Assembly: GCA_002471865.1 (NCBI GenBank) | Contig: DKQU01000073.1 | Span: 1 to 8,990 of the forward strand | DNA length: 8,990 nucleotides | Source of the DNA: Fidelibacterota bacterium UBA7300 | Lineage (GTDB): Bacteria; Fidelibacterota; Marinisomatia; Marinisomatales; UBA2128 | Reading direction: 5' to 3' | Part shown: piece after piece, positions 1 to 5,785 of the stretch | Numbering within the stretch: position 1 is the first letter of the stretch | Layout: every line of letters begins with the position of its first letter | Program-made: the position numbers and the translations under genes | The notes under the pieces: generated by a model | Seen by the model: only the letters and a program-made list of their open reading frames with translations | Told to the model about the DNA's origin: nothing | Database searches by the model: none

Positions 1-9
1 TGTAGCAAG

Positions 10-83
10 TACGCCCGACAGGATTCGAACCTGTGACCTCTTGCTCCGGAGGCAAGCGCTCTATCCAGCTGAGCTACGGGCGC
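10..83 (-). tRNA. tRNA-Arg (anticodon CCG), no encoded CCA
   Basis: Read on the minus strand this folds into a complete cloverleaf. The acceptor stem pairs 83-77 with 17-11, with one terminal G-U pair. The D stem is GCTC/GAGC, the anticodon stem is CTTGC/GCAAG around loop CTCCGGA, and the T arm is ACAGG-TTCGAAT-CCTGT. Bases 34-36 are CCG, which reads the arginine codon CGG. The discriminator base is A, and the next bases are CTT, so CCA must be added enzymatically. The 5' end lies only three bases past the folD stop codon, so it is probably released from the folD transcript by RNase P. No terminator is visible before the window ends. Confidence 0.96.
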
Positions 84-86
84 ATA

Positions 87-989
87 TCATTTTAATCTAT
101 TCGTAAGCGAGTTTTCAGCAGCTTCTACAGTATTTTCTACCAACATGGCGATTGTCATAGGACCTACACCTCCCGGAACAGGGGTAACTGCTGAAGCGAT
201 ACCTTGAACAGCATCATAATTAACGTCACCCTCAAGGTGATACCCCTTCTCACTGTCATCATCCACTCGATTGACTCCCACATCAATAATAAACGTATCA
301 GGTGAAACCATGTCTGCATCGATTAGTCCCGGAACGCCGACTGCCGCGATAATGATGTCTGCCTGTCGAGTATGATAACCAATATCTGGTGTCCTGGAAT
401 GGCAGACCGTAACCGTTGCATTCCCTGTTTCGTTTTTCAGTCCGAGCAATAGAGACATGGGTCTCCCGACGATGTTGCTCCTCCCCACTACTACAACATG
501 CTTTCCCTGAGTAGAGATTTCGTAATGCTTTAGAATTTCAAGGATTCCTTTGGGAGTACACGGGATAAATCTAGGATTACCTGAAGCAAGACGTCCAAGA
601 TTTTCCGGGTGGAATCCATCCACATCCTTCTCCGGTGAAACTGCACTTAAAATTTTGGCTGTATTAATTCTCTTTGGGAGAGGAAGTTGTACTAGGATAC
701 CATGATATTTCTGATTTTCATTAAGTCTCAAAATCAGGTCTGCAATGTCATGTTCTTTCAAATCTGAAGGAATGTAGAAAGTTTCAGAATGAAGATTCAT
801 CTTGGCGAATCTCTTCGTCTTCATTCTAACATACACTTCAGAAGCAGGATCGCTACCCATTAGAACAGCAGCAAGTCCCGGGACAACACCGCGGGAACTA
901 AGGGAGATTATAGATTCTTCTAATCGTTTATAAACTGATGCTGCTACTTCCTTACCTGACAGAATTTTACTGTTAATTTCATTACTCAT
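87..989 (-). CDS. folD: Bifunctional methylenetetrahydrofolate dehydrogenase / methenyltetrahydrofolate cyclohydrolase
   Basis: FolD is a cytosolic enzyme that oxidises 5,10-methylene-THF with NAD(P)+ and hydrolyses the product to 10-formyl-THF, the formyl donor for purines and initiator Met-tRNA. The 300-residue length is normal. Family signatures are intact: the YVxxK motif with Tyr53 and catalytic Lys57, HGILVQLPLP at 96-105 (Gln101), KDVDGFHP at 121-128 (Asp124), the Rossmann loop GRSNIVGRPMS at 169-179, and TPVPGGVGPMT at 269-279. Compared with the E. coli enzyme there is a slightly longer loop around residues 183-195 (KNETGNATVTVCHS), a variant I recall from other bacterial FolDs. The start ATG is preceded by AGG seven bases upstream (997-999). 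It follows zapA after 49 bases and runs into tRNA-Arg. No key residue is missing. Confidence 0.97.
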   Translation of the reverse strand: MSNEINSKILSGKEVAASVYKRLEESIISLSSRGVVPGLAAVLMGSDPASEVYVRMKTKRFAKMNLHSETFYIPSDLKEHDIADLILRLNENQKYHGILVQLPLPKRINTAKILSAVSPEKDVDGFHPENLGRLASGNPRFIPCTPKGILEILKHYEISTQGKHVVVVGRSNIVGRPMSLLLGLKNETGNATVTVCHSRTPDIGYHTRQADIIIAAVGVPGLIDADMVSPDTFIIDVGVNRVDDDSEKGYHLEGDVNYDAVQGIASAVTPVPGGVGPMTIAMLVENTVEAAENSLTNRLK

Positions 990-1038
990 TGAAATACCTA
1001 ATTATTTTATGAACCCTATAATTAATTAGTGAAACTAC

Positions 1039-1338
1039 TTAGGATAAAACTGACTCATCAATCAATTCAATCATGGATGTAGCTCTTTCCTCTACATCAG
1101 CGACCATACTTTCTCCTTCACGTCTAAGAGAAAACAGCTCATCAGTGATACCCATTGCAGTTAATATTGCTATTCTCAATTCTGATTGATTTGACGGCAA
1201 TCCTTCTGATACTTCATTCATTTTAGAATCCACATATTCTGCTACATCAGCAATATACCGTGTATCAGCTTGTGCTTTAACTGTGTATTCCTGACCAAAA
1301 ATGGATACTCTCACAAAACTTTGATCATTATCTTCCAT
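1039..1338 (-). CDS. zapA: Cell division protein ZapA (FtsZ-ring associated)
   Basis: ZapA is a small cytoplasmic protein that binds FtsZ and promotes bundling of its filaments at midcell. This 99-residue protein has the typical two-part build. The N-terminal globular head contains the family pattern VRVSIFGQEYTVKA (9-22) followed by the DTRYIADVAEYVDSKM helix (25-40). A helical, acidic C-terminal half from about residue 52 to 94 is where relatives form the dimer/tetramer coiled coil. A strong AGGAGG Shine-Dalgarno (1345-1350) sits six bases before the ATG and overlaps the stop codon of the preceding coiled-coil gene, so the two are probably translated in a coupled way. Its place right after pheT and a coiled-coil gene matches a recurrent bacterial neighbourhood. 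Assignment is by family motif, not by measured similarity. Confidence 0.9.
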   Translation of the reverse strand: MEDNDQSFVRVSIFGQEYTVKAQADTRYIADVAEYVDSKMNEVSEGLPSNQSELRIAILTAMGITDELFSLRREGESMVADVEERATSMIELIDESVLS

Positions 1339-1344
1339 ACTTTA

Positions 1345-1350
1345 CCTCCT
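1345..1350 (-). promoter_or_regulatory. Strong Shine-Dalgarno of zapA overlapping the upstream stop codon
   Basis: The minus strand reads TAGGAGG here: the TAG stop of the small coiled-coil gene (1349-1351) is built into a perfect AGGAGG ribosome-binding site spaced six bases from the zapA ATG. It is the best ribosome-binding site seen in the window and supports a fixed ratio of the two products. Confidence 0.8.
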
Positions 1351-1531
1351 AATACTCGTCCAATAGGTCTAGGATTTTACGAATTTTCTGAACTATTCTG
1401 GATACTACTTCATCACTGACAGAGTCAGTTTCACCACTAACATTACTTTTATTACGCAAATGACCGATCTCATCGGAAAGTTGATCAATTCGATTTTCCA
1501 GTGCTTTAAGTTGTGGTAGTTGTGCGCTCAT
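1349..1531 (-). CDS. Small coiled-coil protein between pheT and zapA (possible division accessory protein)
   Basis: This 60-residue protein is predicted to be two amphipathic helices. In the first, hydrophobic residues fall at 8, 11, 15, 18, 22 and 25, a regular 3-4 heptad spacing. A polar linker rich in Ser, Gly and Asp (29-41) follows. The second helix has hydrophobic residues at 43, 46, 50, 53 and 57. It has no signal peptide or membrane segment. The start ATG lies two bases after the pheT TAG. The nearest AGGAG (1547-1551) is 15 bases away, so initiation probably depends on ribosomes finishing pheT. From its coiled-coil character and its position before zapA I infer a structural role alongside ZapA, perhaps ZapB-like, but no sequence motif proves this. 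The exact family is not recognised. Confidence 0.78.
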   Translation of the reverse strand: MSAQLPQLKALENRIDQLSDEIGHLRNKSNVSGETDSVSDEVVSRIVQKIRKILDLLDEY

Positions 1532-1533
1532 AT

Positions 1534-3561
1534 CTATCTCAATTTAGCTCCTAATTTATTTTCTGTCACCTGAATAATGGATTCAGAAATCTTATCTATT
1601 TCGGTATCTGTTAATGTCCTTTCCTTAGATTCAAACTTTATACGAAAGGAAACACTTTTATTATCCGAACTGACTTGTTCCCCAGCATATAAATCGACTA
1701 ACTCAACTTTAGTTAATAGATCTGTCCCCTTTTGCTTAATAAGCTTCTCTATCTCTCCAGCTTGAATATGATTTGCCACCGAGAATGTAAAATCACGAAC
1801 AATAGCTGGAAATTGAGGAACAGGTTGGTATCTGGACGTCTCTGCCATCATGGTAGTAATGAAATCGAGATTTATTGAAAATCCAAACAGAGGGATATCA
1901 ATATCATATCCCTTCAGTTGATCAGTGCGAATTGCTCCTATCTGAGCCATGACGTTATCATTAACTGATGCGATTTGCTCATTGTTGAACAATAAAGACT
2001 TTTTTGCTTCAGAAATATCAGTAAGAGTAACATTGATGAAATCAGCTAAACTTTCTATCACTCCTTTTAAATAGAATAGATCATAAGGTTCATCTCCGGA
2101 ACGCCACCCTTGCGGATTTCTTTGACCGCATACAATACCGGTTAAATGCTCTGACTCCACCTTTCCAAGTTCTGCTTTTTTGTCGGCAGCAAATACTATT
2201 CCGTGCTCAAACAGTGCTAGATTTGGTTCGCTTCGATTCAAGTTATACTTTATAGACCGAAGGAGACCTGGTAATAGAGAAGGTCGCAAAACAGACATTT
2301 CATTGCTGAGCGGATTTTGAACCTCTAAAATGTTATCTTCAAAAAGAGCCGCTCTTTTACTGTTCATTAGACTGTTGCTAGAAATTTCGTTAAATCCAAT
2401 CCCTGCTAGAAATCTCTTCAGTTCGGCAACATGCTTCAAAGGATCTACTTTTATCTCTGTCAAATTTCCATCATATTGAAAATCCGATGGAATAGTCCCA
2501 TAACCGTATACTCTCGCCAACTCTTCAATCAAATCTATATCACGCTTCAAATCAGGTCTGAAAGTTGGTGGTAAAGCGGAAAATCCGTTTTTTGTCTTTT
2601 TACATGATATTTCAAGTGCTGAGAAAGTCTTATTAATAAACTTCTCATCGATTGTACACCCTATTAATTCAGAAGCTTTATCCGCTTGAAGAGTTATTTT
2701 TTCATTTAATATTTTGTTTGGATAGGCATCTAAAATACCACGATCGATATCTCCACCTGCTAGTTCAGACAGAAGCTCAGCGGTTCGGTCCAATGCGGTG
2801 ATAAGACCCTCGAAATCTGTTCCCCGTTCAAATCGCTTGGACGCTTCGGTAGCCAGATCCAACGATTTTGAACCTCGCCGAATTGTAATGGGATCAAAGT
2901 AGGCGCTTTCTATTAAAATGTCTGTGGTAGACTCAGTCACTTCTGAATTAGCACATCCCATTATACCGGCCAATGCAACGGGTTTTTTGCCGTCACAAAT
3001 TAGAAGGTGATGATTGTTCATAGTTCTCTCTTCATTGTCAAGCGTAACTATTTTTTCACCATCATTAGCCAATCTAACTACAATCTTGTTTCCTTGAAGT
3101 AATTTCAGATCGAATGTGTGGAGAGGATGACCTAATTCCATTAATACATAGTTAGCCACATCAACCACATTATTAATACTTCTTATACCCACTGCTTCAA
3201 GTCGAGACGACATCCAATCTGGAGATGGACCGACTTTTATATTTCTTACGATACGGGCTGCATATCGTGGGCACTCGTTATCATTGGCAATTTCAATGGA
3301 GAATGAATCATCTACTTTTGTGTCTGATTTAGAAAGATTGATTTCGGGTCGTTTAAGCTTGCTCCCGGTAAGAACTGAAACTTCACGAGCTACACCCAGA
3401 TGAGACATGCAGTCCGGCCGATTCGGTGTCAGATCAAGTTTTATGATACTTTCACCGCCAGGTTCTGCCTCTGTCCCGCCTGCTGTTAATAAATCTGCAA
3501 GATCCTGACTGTTAAGGTCAAAATCGACTAACGAACGGAGCCATTCAATGCTAATTATCAT
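1534..3561 (-). CDS. pheT: Phenylalanine--tRNA ligase beta subunit lacking the EMAP-like tRNA-binding domain
   Basis: Beta subunit of the alpha2-beta2 synthetase that charges tRNA-Phe. It carries the proofreading site that hydrolyses Tyr-tRNA-Phe. The order is: B1 start (residues 1-36), the TPNRPDCMSHLGVAREV segment (45-61), the B3/B4 editing domain (about 90-275, with His148 in GHPLHTFD and Thr238 in TEASKRFERG at positions equivalent to E. coli His265 and Thr354), B5 (about 285-360, ending ELARVYGYGTIP), the catalytic-like B6/B7 region (about 375-570), and the C-terminal ferredoxin-like anticodon-binding domain (about 578-675). It is 675 residues against 795 in E. coli. The shortfall is one clean gap near residue 37, where the OB-fold domain should be. 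The start ATG overlaps the pheS stop as ATGA, with GAGG eight bases upstream. No frameshift is seen. Confidence 0.97.
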   Translation of the reverse strand: MIISIEWLRSLVDFDLNSQDLADLLTAGGTEAEPGGESIIKLDLTPNRPDCMSHLGVAREVSVLTGSKLKRPEINLSKSDTKVDDSFSIEIANDNECPRYAARIVRNIKVGPSPDWMSSRLEAVGIRSINNVVDVANYVLMELGHPLHTFDLKLLQGNKIVVRLANDGEKIVTLDNEERTMNNHHLLICDGKKPVALAGIMGCANSEVTESTTDILIESAYFDPITIRRGSKSLDLATEASKRFERGTDFEGLITALDRTAELLSELAGGDIDRGILDAYPNKILNEKITLQADKASELIGCTIDEKFINKTFSALEISCKKTKNGFSALPPTFRPDLKRDIDLIEELARVYGYGTIPSDFQYDGNLTEIKVDPLKHVAELKRFLAGIGFNEISSNSLMNSKRAALFEDNILEVQNPLSNEMSVLRPSLLPGLLRSIKYNLNRSEPNLALFEHGIVFAADKKAELGKVESEHLTGIVCGQRNPQGWRSGDEPYDLFYLKGVIESLADFINVTLTDISEAKKSLLFNNEQIASVNDNVMAQIGAIRTDQLKGYDIDIPLFGFSINLDFITTMMAETSRYQPVPQFPAIVRDFTFSVANHIQAGEIEKLIKQKGTDLLTKVELVDLYAGEQVSSDNKSVSFRIKFESKERTLTDTEIDKISESIIQVTENKLGAKLR

Positions 3562-4583
3562 CTAAACTGCCTCAGGAACCTTACATCTCCGTTGAAGAAA
3601 AGACGGATGTCATCAATCCCATATTTTAGCATCGTCATTCTCTCAATCCCCAATCCAAACGCATATCCGCTCCACTTTTCGGAATCGTACCCAACTTTCA
3701 AGAAAACATCGGGATCCACCATACCGCAACCTAAGATTTCTAACCATCCAGTCTGTTTGCACGTTTTGCAACCGCTCCCCTTACAAAATATACATGATAC
3801 GTCAACCTCCGCACTTGGCTCTGTAAAAGGAAAATAACTCGGTCGAAATCTCGTTTTGACATTTTGGCCGAAAAATGATTTTACAAAATATTCAAGAGTC
3901 CCTTTCATCTCAGCAAATGTGACATTTTTTGAGACATATAGCCCTTCAATTTGGTGGAACAGACAATAGCTTCTTACGCTGATAGCTTCATTGCGATATA
4001 CACGACCGGGGACAATAACACGTAATGGAGGTTGTTGTTCTTCCATAACGTGGATTTGAGTATTTGATGTATGGGTACGGAGAACAACGTCATCAGTTAT
4101 ATAAAAAGTGTCCTGCATATCACGGGCAGGGTGGTAATGAGGAATATTCAGAGCTTCGAAATTGTGATAGTCATCATCAATTTCCGGACCATACACAGAA
4201 TTAAATCCAATGGCTCCAAAGATGTTCTTGATCTCTTGAATAGTTTTTTCAATTGGATGAATTGATCCTACTGGGATAAAATCACCGGGAAGTGTTGGAT
4301 CGATGCTTGATTCAAGAGATGAGGTTGAGTCATCTGCAGCAGCATGAAGCAGATTGTCTATTTTAGTTGAAAGTTCGCTCTTCAATATATTCAATTCTTT
4401 TCCTGCTTGGGAGCGATCTTCAGGCGGAAGATTCTTCATTTCATTAAATAGTTGAGCCACGGACCCTTTTCTTCCGAGGAATTGATTCTTAATATCAGAT
4501 ACTTCTTTTTTAGTTAAAGACAGTCCTTTTACAGCATCGGCGAACTGGGATTTTATATTATTTATTTTATCTTGGAGTGTCAT
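3558..4583 (-). CDS. pheS: Phenylalanine--tRNA ligase alpha subunit, cysteine-cluster variant
   Basis: Catalytic alpha subunit of PheRS, a class II synthetase. Residues 1-95 form the N-terminal helical arm that contacts tRNA-Phe. The core shows DDYHNFEALNIP (137-148), HPARDMQDTFY (151-161), RTHTSNTQ (169-176), motif 2 around PGRVYRNEA (192-200), FTEPSAEVDV (253-262) and motif 3 GLGIERMTMLKYG (310-322). Unlike E. coli, which has a short loop here, this protein has four cysteines in a CxxC-x4-CxxC pattern (Cys264, 267, 272, 275) between SAEVDV and the WLEILGCGMV segment, a likely metal-binding knuckle found in part of the family. The 341-residue length is normal. The ATG at 4583 is the only standard start before an in-frame upstream stop. 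No Shine-Dalgarno precedes it, and a small upstream frame ends on it (ATGA). Confidence 0.97.
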   Translation of the reverse strand: MTLQDKINNIKSQFADAVKGLSLTKKEVSDIKNQFLGRKGSVAQLFNEMKNLPPEDRSQAGKELNILKSELSTKIDNLLHAAADDSTSSLESSIDPTLPGDFIPVGSIHPIEKTIQEIKNIFGAIGFNSVYGPEIDDDYHNFEALNIPHYHPARDMQDTFYITDDVVLRTHTSNTQIHVMEEQQPPLRVIVPGRVYRNEAISVRSYCLFHQIEGLYVSKNVTFAEMKGTLEYFVKSFFGQNVKTRFRPSYFPFTEPSAEVDVSCIFCKGSGCKTCKQTGWLEILGCGMVDPDVFLKVGYDSEKWSGYAFGLGIERMTMLKYGIDDIRLFFNGDVRFLRQFR

Positions 4584-4622
4584 GATCTGAAAATGTTGGT
4601 GGAAAATTGAAACGCCTGATAG

Positions 4623-4640
4623 TTTTGATAGGTATCAAAA
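4623..4640. promoter_or_regulatory. 18-base palindrome upstream of pheS, candidate operator
   Basis: A perfect inverted repeat has arms TTTTGATA and TATCAAAA around a two-base centre. The centre is too small for a good RNA hairpin loop, so a dimeric DNA-binding protein is the more natural reading. It abuts the -10-like TATATT and covers the place where transcription from that promoter would start. No regulator gene is adjacent. AT-rich palindromes also arise by chance. Confidence 0.45.
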
Positions 4641-4667
4641 TATACAAAAATCCGCCCAATCTGTCGA
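4639..4667 (-). promoter_or_regulatory. Candidate sigma70-type promoter for pheST
   Basis: The minus strand shows TCGACA (4662-4667) and TATATT (4639-4644) separated by 17 bases. Each matches the consensus at five of six positions. The predicted start, about 4632, falls in the palindrome. The -35 element lies inside the hairpin that could terminate the upstream rplT transcript, so end and restart of transcription would share the same bases. In AT-rich DNA the -10 match alone is weak evidence; the spacing is what makes it worth listing. Confidence 0.45.
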
Positions 4668-4674
4668 GCGGATT
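4645..4674 (-). terminator. Intrinsic terminator or attenuator hairpin between rplT and pheS
   Basis: The minus strand contains AATCCGC and GCGGATT (4668-4674 and 4649-4655), a perfect 7-base stem. Four further pairs inside (T-G, C-G, G-T, A-T) leave a four-base CAGA loop. The stem runs directly into five T residues (4646-4650). It lies about 40 bases after the rplT stop and 60 before pheS. It could end the thrS-rplT transcript or act as a partial attenuator with read-through into pheST. No other hairpin followed by T residues was noticed in the window. Confidence 0.7.
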
Positions 4675-4713
4675 CCATTAACATTCACTTTATTAAAACT
4701 GTAAGATTTAGAT

Positions 4714-5061
4714 TTATCTATCAGCGTGCTCTACTACTACCTTAAATGCCTCCGGTTCATGTACAGCAAGATGTGCCAAAGCTTTTCTGTCTAGATTGAT
4801 ATTATTTTCTTTCAATCCAGACATTAAGCGCGAATAAGTTGTTCCATTTATACGTGCTGCAGCATTTATTCTAGTTATCCAAAGTCGTCTAAAGTTCCGG
4901 CGACGCTGACGACGATCCCTATAGTTGTAAAGCATCGCTTTCTCAACAGCATCTTTTGCGCTTTTGTATGTACGACTACTTGAGCTATAATATCCTTTAG
5001 CCTGTTTAAGAATTTTCTTATGTTTTTTCTTTCTTGGAACTGCAGATGTTACACGAGGCAT
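4714..5061 (-). CDS. rplT: 50S ribosomal protein L20
   Basis: L20 binds 23S rRNA and is needed early in assembly of the large subunit. The 115-residue length is standard. The very basic N-terminal arm (RKKKHKKILKQAKGYY, 10-25) leads into the long-helix signature YRDRRQRRRNFRRLWITRIN and then NAAARINGTTYSRLMSGLK; the C-terminal globular part has LDRKALAHLAVHEPEAF. The ATG follows the rpmI stop by one base, with GGGAG nine bases upstream inside the end of rpmI. In several bacteria L20 represses its own operon by binding leader RNA; I do not see a recognisable L20 target here, so that control is only possible. A terminator-like hairpin follows. Confidence 0.98.
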   Translation of the reverse strand: MPRVTSAVPRKKKHKKILKQAKGYYSSSSRTYKSAKDAVEKAMLYNYRDRRQRRRNFRRLWITRINAAARINGTTYSRLMSGLKENNINLDRKALAHLAVHEPEAFKVVVEHADR

Positions 5062-5062
5062 T

Positions 5063-5260
5063 TTACTTCACTCCCAACATTTTTTTTACTCTATCTGAAT
5101 CAACCGGACTTACGAGATTTCCGTGACGGAGTCCTCTTTTAGTTTGAGGATTCATTTTGGTTAATAAATGAGCTTTAGTGGCTCGATTTTTTTTCACCTT
5201 ACCTTTACTGGTGAGTTTAAATCTTTTAGCGGCACCTCGTCTTGTTTTTATTTTTGGCAT
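5063..5260 (-). CDS. rpmI: 50S ribosomal protein L35
   Basis: A 65-residue, strongly basic protein with the L35 family pattern: MPKIKTRRGAAKRFKLTSKGKVK at the N-terminus, then AxKAHLLTKMNPQTKRGLR and the C-terminal DSDRVKKMLG. It is a small component of the 50S subunit. The start ATG has GAGG (5270-5273) nine bases upstream, overlapping the end of infC, and the stop is one base from the rplT start. The infC-rpmI-rplT order is the classic conserved cluster and confirms the call for such a short gene. Confidence 0.97.
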   Translation of the reverse strand: MPKIKTRRGAAKRFKLTSKGKVKKNRATKAHLLTKMNPQTKRGLRHGNLVSPVDSDRVKKMLGVK

Positions 5261-5272
5261 TTCTTAATACCT

Positions 5273-5785
5273 CTAAACTGGTTTCATCATAATAGAAAAT
5301 CTATTACCCTGCATTTCAGCTCGCTTTTCAACCTGAGCAGAACCTTCCAATGCATCATAAATTCTCTTAACCAAAATTTCTCCTAAGTCTTGACGCGCCA
5401 TCTCTCTACCTCGAAACATAACAGTTATTTTTAAATGACATCCCTGTTCTAGAAATTTCTTAGCCCGATTTATTTTTGTATCAAAATCATTCTGACTAAT
5501 TCGAGGGCGGAATCTAACTTCTTTTGTTTTAATAACATGCTGTTTTTTCTTGTTGCTTTGGTCTTTCTTTTTCTGATCATATTTGAGCTTTCCATAATCC
5601 ATTAAGCGGCAAACAGGAGGTTTTGCTTTAGGTGAAACTTCCACCAAATCTAATCCTGCACTCTCTGCTTCTTCGATTGCCTTTAAAGTGGGCATAACAC
5701 CTAATTGGACTCCTTCATCCGTAATTACTAAAACTTCCTCTGCACGTATTTTTCCGTTTACTCTGATCTTATCTATTTTTGTGAT
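5273..5785 (-). CDS. infC: Translation initiation factor IF3 with a non-AUG (AUC) start
   Basis: IF3 binds the 30S subunit, prevents premature 50S joining and checks the start codon and initiator tRNA. The first in-frame ATG, at 5693-5695, is internal: the codons upstream still encode conserved IF3 sequence (KIRVNGKIRAEEV, then ITDEGVQLGV) running into MPTLKAIEEAE. No ATG, GTG, TTG or CTG exists between that ATG and the upstream stop at 5813-5815. The best start is ATC at 5783-5785, nine bases after AAGGAG (5795-5800), giving 170 residues, a normal length. ATT at 5792-5794 touches the Shine-Dalgarno and ATA at 5774-5776 is too far. Domains: N-terminal about 1-66 with SPKAKPPVCRLMDYGK, a Lys-rich linker about 67-84, and a C-terminal domain about 85-170. 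It overlaps thrS by 13 bases. E. coli infC uses AUU for autoregulation, and the same logic probably applies. Confidence 0.93.
   Translation of the reverse strand: MTKIDKIRVNGKIRAEEVLVITDEGVQLGVMPTLKAIEEAESAGLDLVEVSPKAKPPVCRLMDYGKLKYDQKKKDQSNKKKQHVIKTKEVRFRPRISQNDFDTKINRAKKFLEQGCHLKITVMFRGREMARQDLGEILVKRIYDALEGSAQVEKRAEMQGNRFSIMMKPV

Larger units (their letters stand above)
4580..4684 (-). other. Small Phe/Tyr-rich open frame ending in ATGA overlap with pheS (possible leader ORF)
   Basis: A 34-codon frame with ATG at 4682-4684 and an internal ATG at 4676-4678 ends in a TGA that shares ATGA with the pheS start. Its second half carries five phenylalanines and three tyrosines in about 20 codons. 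The overlap, and the missing Shine-Dalgarno at pheS, would suit translational coupling. Against it: the ribosome-binding site is poor (AAAGTGA only), the region is AT-rich so Phe and Tyr codons are expected, the Phe codons lie after the hairpin rather than before it, and a start at 4684 lies upstream of the promoter proposed here. It could easily be chance. Confidence 0.2.

Noticed and set aside
990..1038. 6S RNA gene between zapA and folD, as in some Proteobacteria
   Set aside because: The gap is 49 bases, far too short, and no hairpin is seen.
4584..4713. Classical pheM-type attenuator
   Set aside because: The Phe codons of the small frame lie downstream of the hairpin rather than before it, and no alternative antiterminator pairing was evident.
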